64,000 nt of DNA from Ignavibacteria bacterium. Lineage in GTDB: Bacteria > Bacteroidota > Ignavibacteria > Tepidaquicellales > Tepidaquicellaceae. The notes under the pieces are model-generated. The model was not told the DNA's origin and made no database searches. It saw nothing but the letters and a program-made list of their open reading frames with translations. Positions 56,205 through 63,150 of this stretch are shown one piece after another. How positions within the stretch are numbered: position 1 is the stretch's first letter; each line of letters begins with the position of its first letter. Made by a program: the position numbers and the translations under genes. The DNA lies in assembly GCA_016719565.1 (NCBI GenBank), contig JADJYU010000007.1, positions 124,001 through 188,000 of the forward strand, in the 5' to 3' direction.

Positions 56205-56236
56205 ACTTAAAATAAAATTTCACAAACAGGGAAAAT

Positions 56237-56244
56237 TAACTTTG
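56237..56244 (+). promoter_or_regulatory. Candidate -7 box (TAACTTTG) for the ComF-like gene
   Basis: A perfect TAnnTTTG lies between the terminator and the ATG at 56277, giving a predicted leader of about 25 bases. A -33 element is not obvious. Its position right after a terminator makes a promoter likely. Confidence 0.5.
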
Positions 56245-56276
56245 CATAATTCATTCAGCCTGAATAACTTGTATCT

Positions 56277-57005
56277 ATGAATGACATTATTAAAAATACT
56301 TTCAGGGAAGGGAAGATACTATATCACAGTATACTGGATTTTATTTATCCGGCTGCCTGTATTCTGACATCAGAAACGATTGATGAACTGAATTCAAACA
56401 GATTTATCAAAGATGAGAACTTCAGTCTGCTTTGCAGAATATCTGATAAAGATAAATCCGATCTCATGAATAAAGTAAAATCAGAACATTCATTCAGTCT
56501 GTTTGCATTTTATGAAGGCGATGAGTTCTCGAAAATAATTTACAATGTAAAATACGGAGGAATGAGAAAGCTTGCTGTCTATATGGGTAAGATACTAGGT
56601 CTGGAATTTTTAAAAAATTATAAAATAGAAGATCTTAAAAATTATTACTGCATAGTGCCGGTACCTCTTCACAATTCCAGAATGAGAGAAAGAGGCTTTA
56701 ATCAGTCTGAACTTATCAGCAGGGGAATGAGCAAAATGACGGGAATAAAAATATATGAAGATCTTTTACTCAGAGTAAAAAATACTTCTTCACAAACAAG
56801 ACTTAATAAGTTAAACAGAAAATTAAACATTGAAAACGCATTTGAAATAAACATTAAATATCAAACGGAAATTTACGGAAAGAATATAATTATATTAGAT
56901 GATGTGATAACTACAGGTTCGACAATAAACGAAGCTGTTAAAATTCTTAAGCAAAACGGAGCGGGTGAGATAATGTGCTGCTCACTTGCTATGGCAAGAG
57001 ATTAA
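56277..57005 (+). CDS. ComF-family phosphoribosyltransferase-like protein
   Basis: The 242-residue protein has the type I phosphoribosyltransferase core: CIVPVPLHNSRMRERGFNQS, the ComF signature, and NIIILDDVITTGSTINEAVK, the PRPP-binding loop. ComF proteins are linked to DNA uptake in competent bacteria, though many are uncharacterised. The usual N-terminal four-cysteine zinc ribbon is missing: only single cysteines are seen in YPAACILTSET and LLCRISDK. The start is ATG after a good -7 box. It stands alone; 515 non-coding bases follow. Confidence 0.85.
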   Translation: MNDIIKNTFREGKILYHSILDFIYPAACILTSETIDELNSNRFIKDENFSLLCRISDKDKSDLMNKVKSEHSFSLFAFYEGDEFSKIIYNVKYGGMRKLAVYMGKILGLEFLKNYKIEDLKNYYCIVPVPLHNSRMRERGFNQSELISRGMSKMTGIKIYEDLLLRVKNTSSQTRLNKLNRKLNIENAFEINIKYQTEIYGKNIIILDDVITTGSTINEAVKILKQNGAGEIMCCSLAMARD

Positions 57006-57520
57006 TCAATCATTTCCTTTAAGAAAGTGCTTTAAAAAACTTACCTTTTGAATTATTCTGTTCGGATAGACGGATTTCCAAAGAATTCAAATTGACTCCA
57101 GGTAAAAAAATTCTCAAAATCCTTTGAACCATATGGACTTCAAACAAGCTTCAATTTATATATCCGGAATGTCTCAGATAATTGCAAAGTCAAATTACAT
57201 TAATAAAAGATTGAGATAACATTTTGAACAAATAAAAAACACAATTAAAATAATTTTTTACATCTGAAATTCGGACAATATATTATTTTACGAGGGTGGA
57301 TTTTGAGAAATTAATTGGCATGCGAAGATCAATTATTGTTGCTTTTATCCCCATGGTACAAATTATAGTTATAATAATACGCCTGGTTTGTAGAAAATTT
57401 AAGGAATATTAATTGCACATAATAATTAAAAATGTTTTGCAATAGATATAACTCTATTGAGATAAATTATCAATTTCAGGCAGATTTATAAAATAATTTA
57501 ATAACTTAATCCTAATTATT
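57006..57520. other. Intergenic region of 515 bp
   Basis: This AT-rich stretch holds no recognised gene. It contains one short hydrophobic open frame (57320-57412, listed separately) and many A and T runs. I see no strong hairpin, tRNA or terminator for the ComF gene. It must contain the promoter for the multicopper oxidase, but I cannot point to a convincing box. Confidence 0.5.
57320..57412 (+). CDS. Possible 30-residue hydrophobic peptide
   Basis: An ATG-started frame encodes a peptide with Arg2 and Arg3, a hydrophobic core VAFIPMVQIIVIIIRLV and a basic tail CRKFKEY, the layout of a single-span membrane peptide. The GAGGGTGG at about 57293 is too far to be a clear ribosome site. In AT-rich DNA such a frame can arise by chance, so this is only a candidate. 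Confidence 0.2.
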   Translation: MRRSIIVAFIPMVQIIVIIIRLVCRKFKEY

Positions 57521-58900
57521 ATGAAAATAAAAAATATGTATTCGGTATTCATATTGATAGTATTTGCAATATTTTCTTCTTGTGAAAATTTTGATAATCC
57601 TCAGATGCATGATGAAAATCAAATTACAAATTCACTTAGCAATCGTAACCAACTTTATATTCCGGAAGTAGTTTCACCCGGTGGATTAATGCTTACTGCA
57701 GCACCTGGTACTACAGATATTGGAGGTGGAATTATTTCAGCTACCTGGGAATTTAACGGAAATTTACCAGGTCCCACTATCAAGACAAACACAGGAACTA
57801 TTGCTTCAATATTGTTTCAGAATAATTTACCTGAAGAGTCTATCGTACACTGGCATGGTTTAATTGTGAATAAGGAAAATGACGGTCATCCGCAAGATGC
57901 TGTTTCTTCCGGTGGAAATTATTCATATAATTTTCCGATCATACAGCGTGCAGGATTAAACTGGTATCACCCTCATCCTGACATGCTTACTGGAAAGCAG
58001 GTATTTATGGGATTGGCCGGAGCATTCATCGTAAATGATGCTGAAGAAAGCGCATTTAATCTTCCGTCCGGAAATTTCGAAGTTCCGCTTATAATTCGCG
58101 ATGTCACACTTAATAATGGAGGAAATATTAACTATCAACCGACAGCCGGCGGAATGTTTGGGAGATCATCAATGGTTAATGGGTCAATGTATCCATATAT
58201 GAAAGTGGCAAGTGCTGTTTATAGATTCCGGATTCTAAACGGAGCTAATGCAAGAGTTATGAATTTAGCATTTACAAAAAATGCGGAAATGATACTTATC
58301 GGTAATGATGGAGGCCTGTTACCATCATCTTCAATACAAAACAGCATAGTCATTTCAAATGGCGAACGTCTTGATATACTTGTCGATTTCCGCAAATTCA
58401 AAACCGGTGAATCAATAATTCTAAGAGACTTAAATGCTCAATGGGATCTTGTGGAATTTATAGTTACTGAAAAGAAAATGCCGCTCTATAACGGAGCTTT
58501 ATCTACTTCATCAAACATTCAACCTCTTTCAAATCCGGTTGTCACAAGAACATTCAGTTTTGACGGAATGAGCAGAATAAATGGCCTCGAATTTAATATG
58601 AATCGTATTGACTGGACAGTTCCTCTTCATCAAACCGAAATGTGGGTATTCGTCTCTAACGGAAATGGTCCGCACCCTGTTCATGTGCATGGAGCTTCTT
58701 TTCAGGTTGTTTCGCGTACAGGCGGGAGAGGGAGGATCTTTCCTTGGGAGGCCGGCTGGAAAGATACAGTTTTGCTGGATGATGGTGAAACGGTCAGGGT
58801 ACTGATCCGCTTTGATAATTATTCAGGGATTTATTTAATGCATTGTCACAAACTCGAACATGAAGACAGGGGAATGATGGCAAACTTTGAGGTAATCTAA
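57521..58900 (+). CDS. Lipoprotein multicopper oxidase
   Basis: The 459-residue protein has a lipoprotein signal (VFILIVFAIFSSC, lipid Cys21) and so should be membrane-anchored outside the inner membrane. All four copper motifs are present: HWHG (His110, His112), WYHPHP (His150, His152), HPVHVHG (His385, 388, 390) and HCHKLEHEDRGMM (His441, Cys442, His443, His447, Met452). These give one type 1 and a trinuclear copper site, with Met as axial ligand as in CueO/CotA-like enzymes. It could oxidise Cu(I), metals or organic compounds; no Met-rich insert like CueO is seen. It is isolated by about 500 bases on each side. Confidence 0.93.
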   Translation: MKIKNMYSVFILIVFAIFSSCENFDNPQMHDENQITNSLSNRNQLYIPEVVSPGGLMLTAAPGTTDIGGGIISATWEFNGNLPGPTIKTNTGTIASILFQNNLPEESIVHWHGLIVNKENDGHPQDAVSSGGNYSYNFPIIQRAGLNWYHPHPDMLTGKQVFMGLAGAFIVNDAEESAFNLPSGNFEVPLIIRDVTLNNGGNINYQPTAGGMFGRSSMVNGSMYPYMKVASAVYRFRILNGANARVMNLAFTKNAEMILIGNDGGLLPSSSIQNSIVISNGERLDILVDFRKFKTGESIILRDLNAQWDLVEFIVTEKKMPLYNGALSTSSNIQPLSNPVVTRTFSFDGMSRINGLEFNMNRIDWTVPLHQTEMWVFVSNGNGPHPVHVHGASFQVVSRTGGRGRIFPWEAGWKDTVLLDDGETVRVLIRFDNYSGIYLMHCHKLEHEDRGMMANFEVI

Positions 58901-59072
58901 TTCAATATTGATTTAATATTTGAGCAGATTAATTAATTTAGAATAAAATAGTTTTACCTGATATTTAGTAATTCTATAGCAGAGTAAACTTTTTGAATTG
59001 TACGAAAAAAGGTCACTGTTTTAACACTAATAATGAAAGAATATTATTGGAGATAATAAATTTCCTAAAATT

Positions 59073-59106
59073 AATCCATGGATCCATTTAAAATGATTCA
59101 TGGATT
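59073..59106 (+). repeat. Inverted repeat AATCCATG...CATGGATT
   Basis: AATCCATGGATC pairs with GATTCATGGATT over 12 positions with one G-T wobble around a 10-base AT loop. The bases after it (CTTTAATATA) are only partly T-rich, so it could be a weak terminator for the multicopper oxidase or a protein site. Confidence 0.5.
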
Positions 59107-59220
59107 CTTTAATATATAGAAAGCCAAAAAACTCTGTCAGTTTAAAGTCCTTCAGTTAAATTGAATTGATCCGTTCAAACTTTCCCATTTAAAGAAACTG
59201 TTAATTTCTGATTGGAAGAT

Positions 59221-59238
59221 CATATATTGCAATATATG
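59221..59238. promoter_or_regulatory. Perfect 18-bp palindrome CATATATTGCAATATATG
   Basis: The two 9-base halves are exact reverse complements with no spacer, a form typical of a binding site for a dimeric regulator. It lies 163 bases before the HerA-like gene. No regulator gene is adjacent. In AT-rich DNA palindromes arise more often, so the call is tentative. Confidence 0.35.
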
Positions 59239-59337
59239 TGAGATATAATAATTTAGTATTTTATTTAATCTCAATATACATTTCTATAATATTCAAAATT
59301 TAAAAATGCAGAATTATTTATATGTATTAAAATAGTA

Positions 59338-59345
59338 TATTTTTG
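59338..59345 (+). promoter_or_regulatory. Candidate -7 box (TATTTTTG) before the HerA-like gene
   Basis: The octamer fits TAnnTTTG and would give a leader of about 50 bases to the TTG at 59401. No good -33 TTG is seen. Confidence 0.3.
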
Positions 59346-59400
59346 TAGTTTCAAAATAATCATTTTTTCATCTGCACTTTAGTCATTTAACTATATATAA

Positions 59401-60945
59401 TTGGATCAAAAAGAAAAATTTATTTCAATTGTCAATGAAGGATATAATTTCAAAGGAGAGAGCATTACTCTTGGCGGCGCGATATTCAATGGTGAGAATC
59501 TTCCCGGAGTCCTGATCAAACTTCCTTTAAAAACTATGAACAGGCACGGTCTTATAGCAGGTGCGACAGGTACCGGTAAGACCAAAACACTTCAGCTAAT
59601 CTCCGAAGGACTTTCTTCAAAAAGCGTTTCCGTACTTCTAATGGATATCAAAGGAGATCTGAGTGGACTGGCTGCTGCCGGAACTGTGAATGAAAAAATA
59701 ACTGAACGTCATAAAAAAATCGGAACGGAGTATATTCCTTCCGCATTTCCCGTTGAACTTCTGACCATTTCTAAAGAAAGAGGCGCGAAACTCAGAGCCA
59801 CAGTATCCGAATTCGGTCCCGTACTTTTTTCTAAAATACTTGATCTTAATGAAACGCAGTCCGGTATAGTTTCTGTAATTTTCAAATACTCTGATGAGCG
59901 TAAACTACCGTTACTTGATCTGAAAGATTTCAAAAAAATACTTCAGTATATTTCAAATGAAGGAAAAGAAGATATAGAAAAAGATTATGGTAAGTTCTCA
60001 GCTGCATCGGTCGGGACGATGTTAAGAAAAGTGATCGAACTTGAGAATGACGCAGATCTTTTTTTCGGTGAAAAATCTTTTGAAGTAAATGACCTTGTAA
60101 AGATTAACGATGAAGGAAGAGGTCAGATCTCTGTCATCAGACTTACAGACATTCAGAATAAACCTAAACTCTTTTCTACTTTTTTACTTTGCCTCCTTGT
60201 GGAAATTTATAATAACTTTCCTGAAGAGGGCGATCTCGATCAGCCGAAACTTGTAATGTTTATAGATGAAGCGCATCTGATATTTCAGGAAGCCTCAAAA
60301 GAATTACTGGAGCAGATAGAAACTATAATAAAACTTATAAGATCAAAAGGTGTCGGTATATTTTTCTGCACGCAGAATCCTACTGACATTCCGGATCCGG
60401 TGCTCAGTCAGCTCGGCATGAAAGTACAGCATTCGCTAAGAGCGTTTACCGCAAAGGACAGAAAACAGATAAAACTTATCTCGCAGAATTATCCCATGTC
60501 TGAATTTTACAATGTGGAAGATCTGCTGACTTCAATGGGTATTGGTGAAGCAGCTGTAACTGTGTTAAGCGAGAAAGGGACGCCGACTCCTATCACGGCT
60601 ACACTGCTATGCGCGCCGGCATCCCGTATGGATATACTTACAGAGGCAGAACAGGATGAAATAGTTACCGGATCGGATCTTGCGAAAAAATATAATGAGA
60701 TCATTGACAGAGAGAGCGCATATGAATTGCTTACGGCAAAACTCAATACACCGCCGGCTGAAATTAAAGAAGAGATTACTGCAAATGGAAAGATTAAAGA
60801 AGAGAAAAGTACTGTTGAAAAAGTACTGACCAGTACAACTGCAAGACAGGTAGGCAGAACAATAGCTAGAGAGCTGACAAGAGGATTTCTCGGAGTACTT
60901 GGGATCGGAGGCAGCTCATCAAAGAAAAAATCAGGATGGTTTTAA
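59401..60945 (+). CDS. HerA-like ATPase, YjgR/DUF853 family
   Basis: The 514-residue protein begins with ITLGGAIFNGENLPGVLIKL and the Walker A loop GATGTGKTKTLQLI (54-66), then VLLMDIKGDLSGLAA. Walker B with the catalytic Glu is KLVMFIDEAHLIFQEASKEL near 285, and IFFCTQNPTDIPDPVLSQLG follows as the sensor and arginine region. This order matches YjgR (DUF853), a family of FtsK/HerA-type ATPases of unknown role. The C-terminus (GRTIARELTRGFLGVLGIGG, SSKKKSGWF) also fits YjgR. The start is TTG; the ATP site follows within 60 residues, so no longer form is needed. Confidence 0.92.
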   Translation: MDQKEKFISIVNEGYNFKGESITLGGAIFNGENLPGVLIKLPLKTMNRHGLIAGATGTGKTKTLQLISEGLSSKSVSVLLMDIKGDLSGLAAAGTVNEKITERHKKIGTEYIPSAFPVELLTISKERGAKLRATVSEFGPVLFSKILDLNETQSGIVSVIFKYSDERKLPLLDLKDFKKILQYISNEGKEDIEKDYGKFSAASVGTMLRKVIELENDADLFFGEKSFEVNDLVKINDEGRGQISVIRLTDIQNKPKLFSTFLLCLLVEIYNNFPEEGDLDQPKLVMFIDEAHLIFQEASKELLEQIETIIKLIRSKGVGIFFCTQNPTDIPDPVLSQLGMKVQHSLRAFTAKDRKQIKLISQNYPMSEFYNVEDLLTSMGIGEAAVTVLSEKGTPTPITATLLCAPASRMDILTEAEQDEIVTGSDLAKKYNEIIDRESAYELLTAKLNTPPAEIKEEITANGKIKEEKSTVEKVLTSTTARQVGRTIARELTRGFLGVLGIGGSSSKKKSGWF

Positions 60946-60980
60946 ATATATTTTCAAATTAAATCAGAAAGGATATAGAG

Positions 60981-61184
60981 ATGGATGAATTAATAAAAAT
61001 GGTTTCGGAAAAAGCCGGAATCACAGCAGAGCAGGCAAAATCCGCAATTGAAACAGTCGGCGGTTTTGTTAAGAATAAACTCCCGGCAGGACTCGGTGAT
61101 CAGGTCAGCAAATTCCTTGAAGGTAAAGATGGCGGCGGACTTGCTGATGTGGCAAAGGGATTTAAAGATAAATTAGGTCTTTAA
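60981..61184 (+). CDS. Small DUF2267/DUF2780-like protein
   Basis: This 67-residue acidic protein reads as two short helical stretches with VSEKAGITAEQAKSAIETVG and FVKNKLPAGLGDQVSKFLEG. The pattern 'V..k.Gi....A..a...V...l...LP' is like the repeat of the DUF2267/DUF2780 small proteins. Its function is unknown. It starts at ATG, preceded by AAAGGA at the right distance, 35 bases after the ATPase gene, and may be co-transcribed with it. Confidence 0.7.
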   Translation: MDELIKMVSEKAGITAEQAKSAIETVGGFVKNKLPAGLGDQVSKFLEGKDGGGLADVAKGFKDKLGL

Positions 61185-61198
61185 TTGTTTTAATTTCA

Positions 61199-61341
61199 AC
61201 CGGCGGAGTTTCTAACTCTTTAGGACTTCGCCGGGCACGGGAGACTTTTAGGAAACTATACTTTCGTCAGAGTACGGGAAAAACGCCCGAGACTTTGCCC
61301 GGGGGATACACGCAAAACGATGGGCGGCATTTATTAACTTT
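61199..61341 (+). ncRNA. GC-rich structured intergenic island, possible RNA or palindromic repeat
   Basis: By hand count 61201-61330 is about 54 percent G+C, against about one third elsewhere. CCGGCGGAGT at 61200-61209 pairs with ACTTCGCCGG at 61225-61234 (one G-T wobble), and AGTTTCTAA near 61208 can instead pair with TTAGGAAACT near 61248, so two folds compete. GAGACTTT occurs twice (near 61241 and 61280). No T-run follows the first stem. It may be a small RNA, a cis element or a copy of a dispersed palindrome; I do not recognise the family. Confidence 0.35.
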
Positions 61342-61356
61342 TTAAAATAAACAGGA

Positions 61357-61632
61357 ATGGAAAAATTTACTGCACATAATGCAAAAGAAATCGGTGATGA
61401 TCTCGGCATTAATTGGAATGAAGTAAAGCTGGACGAATTCACAAAAGGATTAAATATAGAACTGGAACATGGGACAAGATATCCGGAAACAAATGTTACA
61501 AATAATGATAAAAATATGACGGGGAAAATTGCATGGGCTCATTTAAAAGAGTTTCCGGATTACTACACAAGGTTAGAAAAATTAGAAAACGAAGCTGTGG
61601 AATATTGGAAAGAGAAAGACCGGACTGATTAA
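61357..61632 (+). CDS. DUF5661-family small protein
   Basis: The 91-residue protein has TAHNAKEIGDDLGINWNEVK, then LNIELEHGTRYPETNVTNND and GKIAWAHLKEFPDYYTRLEK. The HG...TNVTNND...GKIAWAHLKE...DYY order is that of the DUF5661 family, found in many bacteria and phages, with no known activity. It starts at ATG and stands alone; 157 bases without recognised structure follow. Confidence 0.8.
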   Translation: MEKFTAHNAKEIGDDLGINWNEVKLDEFTKGLNIELEHGTRYPETNVTNNDKNMTGKIAWAHLKEFPDYYTRLEKLENEAVEYWKEKDRTD

Positions 61633-61789
61633 TAAAACGGATATCCAACACGCAGAAATTGTCAGCTTGCTTTTTTAGCATAACGTCGACAAGAGAAATT
61701 TATTGAATCCGGTTACCGTCTGTGCGATTTTAATTTTCAATGGAATATAAAAATAGTATTGGGTAAATTTACAAAAAAAACACACACAA

Positions 61790-62215
61790 ATGAAAAATTA
61801 TTACAAATCTGTTTCAGCTCTTTTTATTTTTCTTATTTTAATCCTCGGCTGCAGTAAGCTGAAAAATCTTACTGAATCCGTAAGCGGAAATAAATTATAT
61901 TTCTGCGAAGAGTATGATTCCGCTACGGATAACTGCAAGGGAGAAAGTACGAAATACACTGAGGGAAATCTAACTGTAATGGTAGATCTCAGACCAACCA
62001 AAACAAAACTAGGCGTAAAGTCAGTTAACATAAATGTTACTGATATCAGCACGGGAAATGTAGTAGAAACTTTTCCGTTTGATACGGACTCAGATATGGA
62101 TTATATATATTTTGATAATGTAAAATTTGAGAATGCGGGGAAGTATAAAGTAAGTGCTCTTAAGCCGGACGGTACGGTTATAGTTTCTAATGAAATTGAA
62201 ATTATAGATAAGTAA
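61790..62215 (+). CDS. Small hypothetical lipoprotein
   Basis: The 141-residue protein starts with a lipoprotein signal (ALFIFLILILGC, lipid Cys22). The mature part has a CEEYDSATDNCKG segment with two cysteines and a beta-rich domain (LTVMVDLRPTKTKLGVKSVN to YKVSALKPDGTVIVSNEIEI) that resembles an Ig-like fold. I do not recognise the family. ATG start. It would sit in the inner or outer membrane facing the periplasm. Confidence 0.75.
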   Translation: MKNYYKSVSALFIFLILILGCSKLKNLTESVSGNKLYFCEEYDSATDNCKGESTKYTEGNLTVMVDLRPTKTKLGVKSVNINVTDISTGNVVETFPFDTDSDMDYIYFDNVKFENAGKYKVSALKPDGTVIVSNEIEIIDK

Positions 62216-62249
62216 TAAGTAATTTTATAATGCTCAATTTAAATTTATT

Positions 62250-63149
62250 ATTCTGAGAATTTTAATTTCCATATTATTATTTGTTTTAACAATTAATTTT
62301 ATTTCTGCAGGAGAGATTTATAGCAGAGATAAAACCCCAAAGAAAAAAAAATCCGCCAAATCAAAGACAGAGAAAACAAAGTCTGAGAAATCTAAGAAGC
62401 TTAATATTTCTTTATTATCAGTTTCAATGAAGATCAAGGAGATTAAGGCTGATGAAAATTTCTCGGTAAAGGCTGACAAGATAGCCGCCAGATGGGGTAT
62501 TATAATTAAAGATATCAGGGAACAAAATCTTAACCGGCAGGATGCAATTGATTCTTTGTTTGTATTTACGAATCATTTATGGGAATTTATGAACGGCAGA
62601 ATTGATGCAGGTTTAATCAAAAAATATTCTGATGATGAATGGGTCTTTCCTGTAAAAGGTTACGGACCGTCTGCAATCGGAGGAAGAAACGGAAGCGGTT
62701 ATATAGTCGGCGGGTTTGATTTCTTTGACGGAAGCACAGGAGGTCATCCGGCTCATGATATTTTTATTGCAGACGGAGATCAGGATTCCCGTGATGATAA
62801 TACAGGTCTGCCGGTGGAAATTCTTTCCATGACAGGCGGAATTGTTATCGAGACCAGAATGAACTGGACTACTGAAAATATGGATATTAAAAGCGGAAAC
62901 ATGGTATATGTCTATGATAATTTTACAAACGGTTTGTTTTTTTATGCGCATATGGAAAATGTCTATGTTGATGTCGGTGATTACGTAAGTCCGGGCAAAC
63001 CGCTCGGTACAATGGGCAGAACCGGAAAGAACGCTTTTCCTTCAAGATCTCCGACTCATTTACATATTATGTATGTAAGATCTTATGACGGTGAACTGCT
63101 TCCGGAAAATATTTACAGCGATCTTATTAATGCAAAAATTATTTATTGA
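62250..63149 (+). CDS. Exported M23-family peptidase with anomalous start
   Basis: The peptidase domain has both zinc motifs of LytM/M23 endopeptidases: HPAHD (HxxxD, His107 and Asp111 counted from the ATG at 62427) and THLHIMY (HxH) near the end. It would cut peptidoglycan cross-links. Before the ATG at 62427 the frame stays open back to 62223 and encodes a good signal peptide (ILRILISILLFVLTINFISA) and a Lys/Ser-rich linker, but no ATG, GTG or TTG. The start given here is only the first ATT codon of that stretch. One extra T near 62238-62240 would join an ATG at 62230 to it. A run of nine As at 62343-62351 lies in the linker. Confidence 0.72.
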   Translation: MLRILISILLFVLTINFISAGEIYSRDKTPKKKKSAKSKTEKTKSEKSKKLNISLLSVSMKIKEIKADENFSVKADKIAARWGIIIKDIREQNLNRQDAIDSLFVFTNHLWEFMNGRIDAGLIKKYSDDEWVFPVKGYGPSAIGGRNGSGYIVGGFDFFDGSTGGHPAHDIFIADGDQDSRDDNTGLPVEILSMTGGIVIETRMNWTTENMDIKSGNMVYVYDNFTNGLFFYAHMENVYVDVGDYVSPGKPLGTMGRTGKNAFPSRSPTHLHIMYVRSYDGELLPENIYSDLINAKIIY

Positions 63150-63150
63150 A

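Larger units (their letters stand above)
58901..59400. other. Intergenic region of 500 bp
   Basis: No gene is recognised. The stretch holds two inverted repeats (59073-59106 and 59221-59238) and a possible -7 box near its end, each listed on its own. The rest is AT-rich without clear structure. Confidence 0.5.

Noticed and set aside
58608..58805. Plus-strand open frame of 65 codons inside the multicopper oxidase
   Set aside because: It is an out-of-frame reading of the copper-site region, with no ribosome site or conserved domain.
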